A DNA stretch of 64,000 nucleotides from an uncultured Prevotellaceae bacterium (GCA_902792685.1 CADBAP010000005.1:30848-94847); one strand, 5' to 3'. Counted from the first letter of the stretch, positions 25,279 through 33,625 are shown. Program-made: numbers and translations. The notes: a model not told the origin generated them from the sequence alone.

Positions 25279-25839
25279 ATGAAACCAAGAACGATTATTG
25301 GAATAGTTTTCATTGCAGCCAGTTTAACAAAATTGGCAACAATCTGGGGAATCATCAAGTGGAGCTGGTTTGCAAAAGTATCAGAGGAACCGTGGGTTAC
25401 CTATTTCTGTATCTGTCTGCTGATATATGTTGGCGTGAGCCTCTTCATCGACAGCTATCGTCGCGATCCTGATCAGTGGTTGCAGCGTCCGTTGCCTATT
25501 GGTGAGGATGGCAAGCGCATCTGCTGCAGTGTGCACTACGGCGGCGATGAGTATATCTATCGGGGTGAACCTTTTCACGGTGCCCGTCTCGATGCTTTCT
25601 GTGGCGGCATCCGTATGGACTTGCGAGAAGCCACTATTACAGAGGATGAGGAGATAGAGATCCATACCTTCTGTGGCGGCATAGAACTCTTTGTGCCTCA
25701 GACGGTGAACGTTGTGGTCAAAAGTCGCAGTTTCTTTGGTGGTGTCGGCAATCATGCTTCAAGAGTCGCAGGTAAAGATGTTCCCTGCATCCACATCATT
25801 GCCGACAACTTCTTTGGTGGTGTTGATATCAAGAATTAA
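25279..25839 (+). CDS. LiaF-like membrane protein (cell-wall stress response type)
   Basis: 186 residues. Two membrane helices near the N-terminus (IIGIVFIAASLTKLATIWGI, VTYFCICLLIYVGVSLFI), then a right-handed beta-repeat region in which ARLDAFCGGIRMDLREA, IHTFCGGIELFVPQTV, SRSFFGGVGN and DNFFGGVDI recur, the pattern of the LiaF/YvqF C-terminal domain. In Firmicutes such proteins restrain envelope-stress signalling; the role in Bacteroidota is not established. The gene carries both the operator block and the 66-bp leader. Confidence 0.85.
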   Translation: MKPRTIIGIVFIAASLTKLATIWGIIKWSWFAKVSEEPWVTYFCICLLIYVGVSLFIDSYRRDPDQWLQRPLPIGEDGKRICCSVHYGGDEYIYRGEPFHGARLDAFCGGIRMDLREATITEDEEIEIHTFCGGIELFVPQTVNVVVKSRSFFGGVGNHASRVAGKDVPCIHIIADNFFGGVDIKN

Positions 25840-25876
25840 TTTCGCTGCGTCATTTTCTCCAGCGTTTGACTTCGTC

Positions 25877-26257
25877 TTACTCTGTCGCGACTCGGTCATC
25901 TTTGAGCAAGCTCTGATGGCTCTCGCTGCTCCATCGTTTTAGCATCGGAAAGAAACCTTGCATCATCTGTTTATACTCTTCCTTGGTCATGGGCTTTGGC
26001 ATTTGTTTGTTCACTTCGTCGATGAACTGCGCACAATGCTCAATCATTTCTTCCATCGTGCAGTTCTGTAGGAACTTACCTTCTTTATAGCAATATTGGC
26101 AGTAGTCGAAATTGATACTGCCATCAGCATTTGTTCCGCAGTCCTCGTTCTTGATGAGCGGCATACCGCAACTCTGACAGAACTGAGGCAGTTGACCCTC
26201 TTGAGTCAAGTCTTCTACCTCCCGATAATCTTTGGGTTGTTCTATTCTCATAGTCAT
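25877..26257 (-). CDS. Small zinc-ribbon protein
   Basis: 126 residues. FCQSCGMPLIKNEDCGTNAD and INFDYCQYCYKEGKF give four paired cysteines in the arrangement of the putative zinc-ribbon family often found with AraC-type or stress genes. A helical tail (NCTMEEMIEHCAQFIDEVNK, MTKEEYKQMMQGFFPMLKRW) follows. Cytosolic, function unknown. Its promoter contains the third, inverted copy of the operator block, so it likely belongs to the same regulon as the LiaF-like and outer-membrane protein genes. Confidence 0.85.
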   Translation of the reverse strand: MTMRIEQPKDYREVEDLTQEGQLPQFCQSCGMPLIKNEDCGTNADGSINFDYCQYCYKEGKFLQNCTMEEMIEHCAQFIDEVNKQMPKPMTKEEYKQMMQGFFPMLKRWSSESHQSLLKDDRVATE

Positions 26258-26286
26258 TTTTTTTATTGTTTTTTCAATTGGACGCT

Positions 26287-26356
26287 GCGAAGGTACAGAT
26301 TATTACAGTTACTGCCAAATTTCTGGGATATTCTGCACGATTCTGTGACGGATGAC
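26287..26356 (-). promoter_or_regulatory. Promoter of the zinc-ribbon gene with operator block copy 3
   Basis: On the minus strand the block (26356-26315) ends in TTTG, followed after 20 bases by TACCTTCGC (26295-26287). The opposite strand drives tcdA from TATTTTTGC at about 26378-26386, so the block lies between two divergent promoters. Confidence 0.8.
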
Positions 26357-26409
26357 ACGCTTTTTCAAATTTATTGTGTATTTTTGCAGCCGTAAACATA
26401 TTCTAGTTC

Positions 26410-27162
26410 ATGACAACAGAAAGGCAACGGGCAGACAAGCAAAGCTCCGATATGCAAGCAATATTCCGCAGGTCGGAACTCCTGTTAGGCGACGAGGCGA
26501 TGAGCCGCATCGCTGAGAAGCGTGTCATTGTCTTCGGTGTGGGCGGCGTCGGCTCATGGTGCGCTGAGAGTCTGGTGCGTTCTGGCATCAGGAAGTTGAC
26601 GATTGTCGATTCTGACCGAGTGTGCATCACGAATATCAACCGCCAGCTGATGGCGACGACGAAAACCGTCGGTCAGGTGAAGGTCGATGCCCTCAAGGAA
26701 CGCCTGCTCACCATCAACCCCTCAGCAGAGATTACCGCCCTGCAACAGGTCTTTACGGCTGAGACCGCAGAGAGCTTTGAACTTGACACCTATGATTATA
26801 TTATAGATGCCATCGACTCGTTGAAGGACAAGGCTTTGCTCATCCTCATGGCAACGAGTCTTCCCCCCAATCGGGGGGATAAGAAGGGGGCTACCTTTTT
26901 CTCGTCGATGGGTGCCGCCTTGAAGCTTGACCCTACACGCATCAAAATTGCCGAGTTCTGGAAGGTGCAGGGCGACCCGCTGGCGCGTGTCCTCCGCAAG
27001 CGTTTCAAGCGCGATGGCCAGTATCCAGGTAAGTTCCAATGCGTCTATTCCGACGAACAGGTGAAGCCACAGGGCGCAGACAAAGGCTCGCTGGTACATA
27101 TCACCGCCATCTTCGGCTTCATGTTGGCAGGCCTCGTCATTCAGGACGCTGTTAATCCTTAG
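26410..27162 (+). CDS. tcdA: tRNA threonylcarbamoyladenosine dehydratase
   Basis: 250 residues, ThiF/E1-like fold. FGVGGVGSWCAESLVRSGIR is the ATP-binding loop and LTIVDSDRVCITNINRQLMA carries the Asp and Asn-x-x-R residues of E1-like adenylating enzymes; QCVYSDEQVKP supplies the family Cys region. It cyclises the t6A base at tRNA position 37. A palindromic repeat at 26856-26893 is translated as TSLPPNRGDKKGATF between the helix after LKDKALLI and the strand SSMGAALKLDP, where related proteins have a short loop. Confidence 0.92.
   Translation: MTTERQRADKQSSDMQAIFRRSELLLGDEAMSRIAEKRVIVFGVGGVGSWCAESLVRSGIRKLTIVDSDRVCITNINRQLMATTKTVGQVKVDALKERLLTINPSAEITALQQVFTAETAESFELDTYDYIIDAIDSLKDKALLILMATSLPPNRGDKKGATFFSSMGAALKLDPTRIKIAEFWKVQGDPLARVLRKRFKRDGQYPGKFQCVYSDEQVKPQGADKGSLVHITAIFGFMLAGLVIQDAVNP
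26856..26893. repeat. GC-rich palindrome inside tcdA
   Basis: TTCCCCCCAATCGGGGGGAT with a GAAGGGGGCT tail, in frame. Confidence 0.85.
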
Positions 27163-27183
27163 CAATCAACAAAAATCCGATTT

Positions 27184-27501
27184 TTATATCACGACAGCTG
27201 TTCCGCTGGTGGCTACCATCAGCATCGAACCATTAGCTCCAATAGTTTCGTAGTCAATATCAATTCCTACTACGGCGTTGGCACCAAGAGCCTGGGCACG
27301 TTGCATCATCTCCTGCAGGGAGGTTTCCTTGGCTTCGGCAAGCACCTTCTCGTAACTTTTGGAACGGCCTCCTACAATGTCGCGGATGCCAGCCATAAAG
27401 TCTTTGAACATGTTTGCACCGATAATCGTTTCACCTGTCACCACTCCTTTATATTCGCGGATGGGATGACCTTCAATTTGTGGGGTTGTTGATAGAATCA
27501 T
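27184..27501 (-). CDS. YbjQ/UPF0145-family protein
   Basis: 105 residues, close to the usual length of the family. [40 protein letters not shown] and [17 protein letters not shown] are the conserved blocks. The fold forms pentameric rings in solved relatives and is sometimes called a heavy-metal-binding domain; the function is not settled. Transcribed from TATCTTTGC at 27657-27649 on the minus strand with a leader of about 140 bases. It is convergent with tcdA. Confidence 0.92.
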   Translation of the reverse strand: MILSTTPQIEGHPIREYKGVVTGETIIGANMFKDFMAGIRDIVGGRSKSYEKVLAEAKETSLQEMMQRAQALGANAVVGIDIDYETIGANGSMLMVATSGTAVVI

Positions 27502-27648
27502 AATTGTTTGTTTTAAAAGTTTCTGTTTATTAGACGCTATTCAGGGCCAAAAAATTACACACCCATTTCAAAAAAAATAAAGGGTGCTTTAGTGCGATTA
27601 TTCTTCGTCCCGTTCACCGCATTTTAGTGTGATGCTATAATTTCTGAT

Positions 27649-27657
27649 GCAAAGATA
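27649..27657 (-). promoter_or_regulatory. -7 box of the UPF0145 gene
   Basis: TATCTTTGC on the minus strand. The interval 27502-27699 holds this promoter and an AT-rich leader and I see no gene in it. Confidence 0.7.
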
Positions 27658-27699
27658 ACGATTTATTTCAAAATAATAAGAAAACGACAAAAGAGAATC

Positions 27700-27734
27700 A
27701 AGAAAAACACGTGGAACGCCGAAGCATTCCACGT
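27700..27734 (-). terminator. Terminator of the esterase gene with TTCG tetraloop
   Basis: On the minus strand ACGTGGAATGC-TTCG-GCGTTCCACGT (11 pairs including one G-T) is followed by GTTTTTCTT. Confidence 0.9.
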
Positions 27735-27808
27735 ATTATTATAATAAGGTGTAGAAAAGAAAGGAGGGGTACAGAACCTACCCGTTGATCAATCTTTACA
27801 AATAAAAA

Positions 27809-29029
27809 TTATTGTCCTTCTCCCAACCAGGGATTCCTTTCCCACAGGCGGTATATACGGGTTGTATGCTCGGCATCGTGTATGATGTGGTTTCCTATAT
27901 CAGCATTCTTTATTACGGCCTCGCGCTCCCAACTGCCACGGGTAAACTTGAACTGGGCAGGCAAGTGCAGACAGAGGTCGATGGCGGCAATGCTGTCGTT
28001 GACAAGGTTCATTTTGATGCCCTTTGCCTCCCAGTTGGCCAACGCGTCTTGGTTGCCTGTGATGTATATGTCTTCAGGCAGGTTCTTGCCGCGAAGCTCA
28101 ATATGTACGGGGCTGGTTTCCTCGCCAATATATCCAACTAATTTCTTGGCTCCAAACACGATGTAGTCGTTCAGAGCCGCTGTTACGCTGGGCATAAAAC
28201 TGCCGTAATGGTCATAGTCGGGGAAGGTGTGTACGGAGGTGACGGTGTTTTCGTTAGAATGTGACTTGTCTTTGAGGATTGTGCTAACGCGATCCCAGCC
28301 TGATTTCCATTCGTCACCCCAATAATCAGGCTCTTTTTCTATTTCTCTCGCCATAGACGCATAGATGAAGCGGGGAGTTTTGCGGTTCTTGAATTGATAT
28401 TTCTCTATGTCCGTGGCCAGACGGTATTCGTCGTAACTGCAGTTGGGCGAAATGGCAATGTAGTCGTCGAAAAGGTCGTCAGTAATCATACAGTCGAGCA
28501 CGAACGATGCGCTCAGCGAATGGCCGATACCGAGAGAGCGTCCCGACGTGCGATAATTCTGCTTCATGTATGGCATCAGCTCGTTCTTGACGAACTTCTT
28601 CAGGTCGGGCGAGCTGCCATAATTATAACCTTCCTTGAACAGTCCATTGTTGCCATGCAGGGGCATGGGAAGATAGTCGTTGTTGCGGAAGTAATTGATG
28701 TCCCAAAGGTTTGGCGAGCAGATGCCGACAATGATGAAGTTCATACTCCTGCCATCGTCAGGGTCGGGCTTGCAGGCTATATTGAGCAGACAGTGAACAA
28801 GATCGAACATCGTGCGGTCTTGCGCGTCGAACACGTAAATGACATCATAGTATGTCTGGTCATTTTGTTGGTAGCCTGCTGGTGTATAGATGAGCACCTG
28901 ACGTTCGTGGTTGAAATACTCAGACTTCATTGAGAGTTCCTTTACGCTTTCCAATTGTGCGCTCGCACCTATCGATACGATAGCGAGCAGTGTGGTGATG
29001 ATAAGTTTCTTATTCATTATTCGTTTCAT
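27809..29029 (-). CDS. Secreted esterase with C-terminal starch-binding-like domain
   Basis: 406 residues. Signal peptide ending GASAQ. The central part is a putative esterase (esterase D/Fes type alpha-beta hydrolase): YDVIYVFDAQDRTMFDLVHC, the nucleophile elbow SLGIGHSLSASFVLD, and a late His in FPDYDHYGSFMPS. Residues 310-395 resemble a CBM20/AMPK-beta-like fold (IYITGNQDALANWEAKGIKM, LPAQFKFTRGSW), so the enzyme may act on a glycan ester or a siderophore-like ligand held by that domain. Substrate not predictable. ATG at 29029 or 29017 both leave the signal peptide intact. Confidence 0.85.
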   Translation of the reverse strand: MKRIMNKKLIITTLLAIVSIGASAQLESVKELSMKSEYFNHERQVLIYTPAGYQQNDQTYYDVIYVFDAQDRTMFDLVHCLLNIACKPDPDDGRSMNFIIVGICSPNLWDINYFRNNDYLPMPLHGNNGLFKEGYNYGSSPDLKKFVKNELMPYMKQNYRTSGRSLGIGHSLSASFVLDCMITDDLFDDYIAISPNCSYDEYRLATDIEKYQFKNRKTPRFIYASMAREIEKEPDYWGDEWKSGWDRVSTILKDKSHSNENTVTSVHTFPDYDHYGSFMPSVTAALNDYIVFGAKKLVGYIGEETSPVHIELRGKNLPEDIYITGNQDALANWEAKGIKMNLVNDSIAAIDLCLHLPAQFKFTRGSWEREAVIKNADIGNHIIHDAEHTTRIYRLWERNPWLGEGQ

Positions 29030-29262
29030 TTTCGGTTTGTTTTTTACTTATATAGTACGTTTATATAGCGATAATATTACATTTCTGAGCAGAAAGACTT
29101 TTTAATCTCCCTTAATGCCTCCCACCACATTTTATGATTCCATTTCAGATTTTCTACTCGTACGCAAATAGTAATTTTGAGAAATATTTCGGCACCTCTC
29201 ATAGGAACTGACTATAACCAGAACAATTGTTTATACAAGAATAGATTTCCAAAAATCCCGCA

Positions 29263-29360
29263 TTTCCTACACCGACTACTGATTATCAGAGAGTTGCAGG
29301 ATTTTTCCTGCACCGTTTCCTACACCGCAAACGTGTTTTCCTACACCGTTTCCTGCACCT
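29263..29360. repeat. Five 12-bp direct repeats TTTCCT(A/G)CACC(G/T)
   Basis: Copies start at 29263, 29304, 29316, 29337 and 29349; the last four form two adjacent pairs 33 bases apart. The last overlaps the left inverted repeat of the next element. The preceding stretch 29030-29262 is AT-rich and I see nothing specific in it. Confidence 0.85.
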
Positions 29361-29580
29361 AAGCCAACGATACCAACGACGTTAAGGAAATAATTACCGT
29401 TTGTACGTTAAGGAAATAATTACCGTTTGTACCAGATTTCTACCACATTTTGGTACGCGAGGTACCAAGCGTTGGTACTAAGAGTACCAGACGTTGGTAG
29501 CAAGAGTACCAGGCTTTGGTACTGTCAGTACCACTTTGTGGTACCGATTTGGTACTTGAAGGCGGTGCTTAGGTGCAGGA
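29351..29580. repeat. 230-bp element with 13-bp inverted ends and a 22-bp-period palindrome array
   Basis: TCCTGCACCTAAG (29351-29363) is matched by CTTAGGTGCAGGA (29568-29580). Inside lie two perfect 26-base tandem copies (29380-29431, CGTTAAGGAAATAATTACCG and so on). Then five GGTAC-type half sites start at 29452, 29474, 29496, 29518 and 29540, exactly 22 bases apart. The first four are followed after five bases by GTACC, giving small palindromes TTGGTAC-N5-GTACCA. No open reading frame of note. Not a CRISPR: there are no unique spacers. Confidence 0.9.
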
Positions 29581-29713
29581 TGAAAGGATAAAAATTGGTT
29601 ACTTCTTGAATCTGCCAAGAAACCAGCTCGTCACGAAGAAAAAATGCTCGAACAAAGAAAAAAGAGGCGACTCCTTTTTTATGGAATGATGCGATAGTTT
29701 GCTGATAATTTAC

Positions 29714-29722
29714 TAAATTTGC
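29714..29722 (+). promoter_or_regulatory. -7 box of the rhodanese-lactamase gene
   Basis: TAAATTTGC, about 80 bases before the ATG at 29801. Confidence 0.7.
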
Positions 29723-29800
29723 ACCCAACATTATTTAATGACGCACGATGGAAACATGAGATGGATACATTGCGGCGTCGGTTTGAGAAAGGTTAGGATT

Positions 29801-30853
29801 ATGAAGAAGATTTTTGTTTGTTTACTGACGGCTTTAGGACTGACTACTGCCTGTGGACAGCAGCATTTCGAGAATGTGGATGTGCAGGGATTCTCTGAAC
29901 TGATTGAGGACCCCAATGTTGTGTTGCTTGATGTCCGTACGGACAGCGAATACGCTGAAGGACATATCGAAGGGGCAATTCTGATTGACCAGAAACAAAG
30001 CGACTTCATGGAGAAAGCGCAGGCAGAACTGCCCAAAGACAAGAAGATTGCCATCTATTGCCGCAGCGGTCGTCGTTCTGCCAGTGCCGCAGAAAAATTG
30101 GCTGAAGCCGGCTATCAATGCTTCAACCTCAAGGGCGGCATCCTTGCGTGGAAGGAGGCGGGAAAGCCTGTAACGACCGATACTTACGAGGTGGATGTGT
30201 TCAAGACCAAGAGCGGCAAGACGGTGAAGATGCATGCGTTGGTTCATGCCAGCATCCGTATCGAATACGACGGCAAGGAAATCGTCATAGACCCTGTGAC
30301 AAAGCTCGGCAACAAGACAATCGACTATACCACGATGCCCAAGGCCGACTATCTCTTCGTGACCCACGAGCATTTTGACCACTTCGACAAGGAGGCCATC
30401 AAACAGTTGACTGGCGAGAAAACGCAGCTGATTACCAACAAGCGTTGTGCTGATATGCTGGGCTACGGCCAAATCATGGTCAATGGTCAGCGTTCAACAT
30501 TGAATGATATCACCGTAGAGGCTGTTCCTGCCTATAACACGACGGAAGGGCACCTGCAGTTTCATCCCAAAGGTCGCGACAACGGCTATATCCTGACCAT
30601 CGACGGCCTGAGAGTCTATATTGCTGGCGACACTGAGGATATTCCTGAAATGGCAGAAATCAAGGACATTGACATTGCCTTCCTGCCTTGCAACCAGCCC
30701 TACACGATGACTCCCGAACAACTCATCAAGGCTGCCAGGATGATCAAGTCGAAAGTGCTGTTCCCTTATCACTACGGACAGACGGACGTCACAGGCATCC
30801 CTTCACAGTTGCAGGGCGACGGTATTGACGTCAGAATCAGACACTACGAATAA
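29801..30853 (+). CDS. Lipoprotein: rhodanese domain fused to metallo-beta-lactamase-fold domain
   Basis: 350 residues from the ATG at 29801; upstream in-frame codons do not look translated. MKKIFVCLLTALGLTTACGQ is a lipoprotein signal with Cys18. Residues 22-125 are a rhodanese domain (VVLLDVRTDSEYAEGHIEGA, active Cys in IAIYCRSGRRSASAA). Residues 135-350 are a metallo-hydrolase of the UPF0173/UlaG kind (LFVTHEHFDHFDKEAIKQL, VYIAGDTEDIPEMAE, LFPYHYGQTDV). Rhodanese plus lactamase fusions elsewhere handle persulfides, but those are of the ETHE1 type; the UlaG-like fold here makes that only a guess. Expected at the inner face of the outer membrane or periplasm. Confidence 0.9.
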   Translation: MKKIFVCLLTALGLTTACGQQHFENVDVQGFSELIEDPNVVLLDVRTDSEYAEGHIEGAILIDQKQSDFMEKAQAELPKDKKIAIYCRSGRRSASAAEKLAEAGYQCFNLKGGILAWKEAGKPVTTDTYEVDVFKTKSGKTVKMHALVHASIRIEYDGKEIVIDPVTKLGNKTIDYTTMPKADYLFVTHEHFDHFDKEAIKQLTGEKTQLITNKRCADMLGYGQIMVNGQRSTLNDITVEAVPAYNTTEGHLQFHPKGRDNGYILTIDGLRVYIAGDTEDIPEMAEIKDIDIAFLPCNQPYTMTPEQLIKAARMIKSKVLFPYHYGQTDVTGIPSQLQGDGIDVRIRHYE

Positions 30854-30954
30854 ACTGTCGTGTTTTCAGGATAATATATACCACAAAGATGGTATTTATT
30901 ACTGCAATCAAGTAAAAACGTTGCTATTTGTAGAAGCGTTTTCTCATAATTGTG

Positions 30955-30963
30955 TAATTTTGC
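30955..30963 (+). promoter_or_regulatory. -7 box of the SDR gene
   Basis: TAATTTTGC, followed 18 bases later by the 66-bp leader. A weak ATACCA/TGGTAT hairpin at 30878-30895 may end the preceding transcript. Confidence 0.65.
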
Positions 30964-30981
30964 ACCGTGATTACCTCACAC

Positions 30982-31047
30982 TGCGAAACTCGGCGGCGCC
31001 TCAGCAAAGAGCAAGTTCTCTGCATTCGGCTTGCACGAGCATTGCAC
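30982..31047 (+). repeat. 66-bp leader element, copy B
   Basis: Same element as 25188-25253 with two substitutions, ending 24 bases before the ATG of the SDR gene. It is flanked by 14-base direct repeats TTGCACCGTGATTA (30960-30973 and 31042-31055), which look like a target duplication left by insertion just downstream of the -7 box. Confidence 0.85.
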
Positions 31048-31071
31048 CGTGATTATTTGGATTTATAAGAT

Positions 31072-31782
31072 ATGAAACAGAAAGTTGTATTGATTACCGG
31101 TGCCAATAAGGGTATCGGGTTCGGAATTGCCAAGCACCTCGGACTGAGTGGATGGCAGGTGATTATCGGTGCACGCGACGCACAGCGTGCAGAGAAGGCC
31201 ATCAGCGAGCTGAAGGCTGCCGGCGTGGATGTGCAGGGTTGGGTGAACATCGAACTGAAAGACCTCAACGGCATCGACAAAGCGGTTCAGGAAATCAATG
31301 AGAAATATCCGGAACTGTCACTGCTCGTGAACAATGCCGGCATCCCTGGCGACATGAGCGTGGACAGCGAACATACAGAGATTCGTGATATCAAAGAGAC
31401 ACTTGACGTGAACTTCATCGGTACCTTTGCCCTGACGAAGGCTTTGATTCCCCTCATCGCCAAGAACAGCGGACGCATTGCCAACGTGACCGTTCCTTCG
31501 GAGATCAGTCCCTACTGGCACCCGCTGGCATACGTGGCCAGCAAGGCTGCACAGAATGCGATGATGGGCGTGATGGCTATTGAGTTCCAACAGAGCAACA
31601 CGCCTGTGGAAATCTTCTCCGTACACCCAGGACCTACCACCACAGACCTGAACGGCAATATGTCCTTACCCGGCTTCCACGATACCGAGACCGTTGGTCA
31701 GAAGTTTGCCGAACTCATCAATGATGGCCAGAACCATCAGGGTGAGTTCATCGAACTCTATCCGATCGTCAAAGAGGATTAG
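31072..31782 (+). CDS. Short-chain dehydrogenase/reductase
   Basis: 236 residues, classical SDR. VVLITGANKGIGFGIAKHLG is the coenzyme loop (GxxxGxG), LLVNNAGIPG the NNAG motif, and LAYVASKAAQNAMMG the Tyr-x-x-x-Lys catalytic pair. The catalytic Ser position reads VPSEIS. Related proteins act on carbonyls with NADPH; the substrate is not evident. Expressed from its own promoter with a 66-bp leader element. It stands alone between the lipoprotein gene and cysK. Confidence 0.9.
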   Translation: MKQKVVLITGANKGIGFGIAKHLGLSGWQVIIGARDAQRAEKAISELKAAGVDVQGWVNIELKDLNGIDKAVQEINEKYPELSLLVNNAGIPGDMSVDSEHTEIRDIKETLDVNFIGTFALTKALIPLIAKNSGRIANVTVPSEISPYWHPLAYVASKAAQNAMMGVMAIEFQQSNTPVEIFSVHPGPTTTDLNGNMSLPGFHDTETVGQKFAELINDGQNHQGEFIELYPIVKED

Positions 31783-31847
31783 GCATACCATATTCGTGGT
31801 ATATAGAATGCCGCAAAAGGGTGATTGTGGGAGTACGGGAATCGCCG

Positions 31848-31945
31848 TACCTTTGCAGCGTCAATTAGTCGTTTAGGAGATTAGTCATCTGGTCGTTTAG
31901 GAAAAGTACCAACAGCCAAGTAATATCCCCAAACGACCAAACGAC
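31848..31945 (+). promoter_or_regulatory. cysK promoter and repeat-built leader
   Basis: TACCTTTGC at 31848-31856. The leader holds two GTCGTTTAGG units (31868-31877, 31892-31901) and two facing AAACGAC units (31931-31937, 31939-31945), so several alternative hairpins are possible. Just before the ATG stands AAAGGATAAGATT, as at metY. Confidence 0.65.
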
Positions 31946-31990
31946 AAGACAACCAAACAACCAATATAAATATATAAAAAGGATAAGATT

Positions 31991-32938
31991 ATGACAAAGA
32001 TTGCAAAACAGCTGACTGAACTCGTCGGCAACACCCCATTATTGGAGTTGAACAAGTATTCACAGGCAAAGGGACTGGAGACTCCCGTAATTGCCAAAGT
32101 AGAGTTTTTCAACCCAGGCGGTAGCGTGAAAGACCGTATTGCACTGGCGATGATCGAGGATGCAGAAGCAAAGGGTATCTTAAAGCCAGGTGCTACCATC
32201 ATCGAACCCACCAGCGGTAATACAGGTGTAGGATTGGCACTGGTCTCTGCCGTCAAAGGCTATCATCTTATCCTTACCATGCCTGAAACCATGAGTATAG
32301 AGCGTCGCAACCTCGTGAAGGCATACGGTGCAGAGGTGCGCCTCACCTCTGGTAAAGACGGTATGCCAGGCGCCATCCGCGCTGCAGAGGAACTGCGTGA
32401 CAGCATCCCTGGTGCCGTTATCCTGCAGCAGTTTGAGAACGCTGCCAATCCTGCCAAACACTATGCGACCACGGGTCCTGAAGTGTGGCGCGACACCGAC
32501 GGCAAGGTGGATATCTTCATTGGTGGTGTAGGTACCGGCGGAACCATCAGCGGCACAGGTAAATATCTGAAGGAGCAGAATCCCAATGTGAAAATCATCG
32601 CCGTAGAGCCGAAGTCAAGTCCTGTACTGAACGGCGGACAAAGCGGCCCGCATAAGATTCAGGGTATCGGTGCCGGTTTCGTACCCAACACCTATGATGC
32701 AGATGTGATTGATGAGGTGTTTGATGTGGAAAACGACGATGCCATCCGCACAGGTCGTGAGATTGCCCAGTCAGAAGGATTGCTGGTAGGTATCTCTGCA
32801 GGTGCAGCCCTCTTCGCCGCCATCCAAGTGGCCAAGCGCCCAGAGAACAAAGGAAAGAAAATAGTGGTACTTCTTCCCGACACGGGTGAGCGCTATCTTT
32901 CAACCGTCCTCTACGCGTTCGAGGATTATCCACTGTAA
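31991..32938 (+). CDS. cysK: Cysteine synthase A
   Basis: 315 residues. O-acetylserine (thiol)-lyase that makes cysteine from O-acetylserine and sulfide using [23 protein letters not shown], the PLP lysine in [20 protein letters not shown], the substrate loop [15 protein letters not shown] and the glycine-rich [20 protein letters not shown] are all intact. Length is typical. Together with metY it forms the sulfide-assimilation pair of this window, and the two share the same sequence before the start codon. Confidence 0.97.
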   Translation: MTKIAKQLTELVGNTPLLELNKYSQAKGLETPVIAKVEFFNPGGSVKDRIALAMIEDAEAKGILKPGATIIEPTSGNTGVGLALVSAVKGYHLILTMPETMSIERRNLVKAYGAEVRLTSGKDGMPGAIRAAEELRDSIPGAVILQQFENAANPAKHYATTGPEVWRDTDGKVDIFIGGVGTGGTISGTGKYLKEQNPNVKIIAVEPKSSPVLNGGQSGPHKIQGIGAGFVPNTYDADVIDEVFDVENDDAIRTGREIAQSEGLLVGISAGAALFAAIQVAKRPENKGKKIVVLLPDTGERYLSTVLYAFEDYPL

Positions 32939-32941
32939 AAC

Positions 32942-32970
32942 AAAAGCCCCCTTCAACGGGGGCTTTTTTT
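32942..32970. terminator. Bidirectional terminator after cysK
   Basis: AAAAGCCCCC and GGGGGCTTTT with loop TTCAAC, then T's; the opposite-strand gene ends in the same T run. Confidence 0.93.
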
Positions 32971-33625
32971 ATTCAGCCTGTTTCTCTATAAAGTCAAAGA
33001 TAATATCTGCAGCCTGTTCCTCTGTCAAATGATCCATTGACAGCACCAGGTCGTAATGACGGGTATCGTAACGAGTGGTCATCACATTTTTCTTCAGATA
33101 GTTCTCACGGGCAGCATCGACCTTCTCGATGGCTGCAATAGCCTCCTTTTGGGAAAGTCCCTGACGCTTGATGACACGTGCGATACGCTTCTCCATCGAT
33201 GCCTGAATAAAGATATGCATCGTGTTGGGCCTATTCTGGAAGACAGCAAAACCGCTACGGCCAGCGACAATACAAGACTCCGACTTTGCAATCTCCTTCA
33301 GCACAATACTTTCCATTCGGAACATCTCGTCCGTTGCCGGCATATCGTTCTCGATGGTGTAATAATCGGCCATCAACTGAGGCATACCACCATTAAACAC
33401 CTGTACGCCGGCACCACAGCGGAACTCATCCCACCAGGAGCGTTTTTTTCCCTTGATGGCTTCGACCTCTTCCACCGTCATACCCAGCCGGTCTGTCAGC
33501 GCGTTAATGACAGCCTTGTCATAATAGGTTACATGCAGTTTCTCTGCCAGGAGTCTGCCTACTGTATGTCCACCAGAACCCAATTCCCGGTTCAAGGTAA
33601 TGACAAATTGCTCGTTCTTATTCAT
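32969..33625 (-). CDS. Cytidylate kinase-like protein
   Basis: 218 residues. FVITLNRELGSGGHTVGRLL is a P-loop variant and YYDKAVINALTDRLGMTVEE matches the cytidylate-kinase-like family (Cytidylate_kin2) widespread in gut bacteria. SCIVAGRSGFAVFQNRPNTM and IARVIKRQGLSQKEAIAAIE follow the pattern. The true CMP kinase of the cell is a different family, so the substrate is uncertain. Transcribed leftward from TATATTTGC at about 33663-33655, ending on the terminator shared with cysK. Confidence 0.85.
   Translation of the reverse strand: MNKNEQFVITLNRELGSGGHTVGRLLAEKLHVTYYDKAVINALTDRLGMTVEEVEAIKGKKRSWWDEFRCGAGVQVFNGGMPQLMADYYTIENDMPATDEMFRMESIVLKEIAKSESCIVAGRSGFAVFQNRPNTMHIFIQASMEKRIARVIKRQGLSQKEAIAAIEKVDAARENYLKKNVMTTRYDTRHYDLVLSMDHLTEEQAADIIFDFIEKQAE

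Noticed and set aside
29450-29556. Possible CRISPR array
   Set aside because: The 22-base period comes from repeated palindromes with five-base centres; there are no spacers of constant length and unique sequence, and no cas genes.
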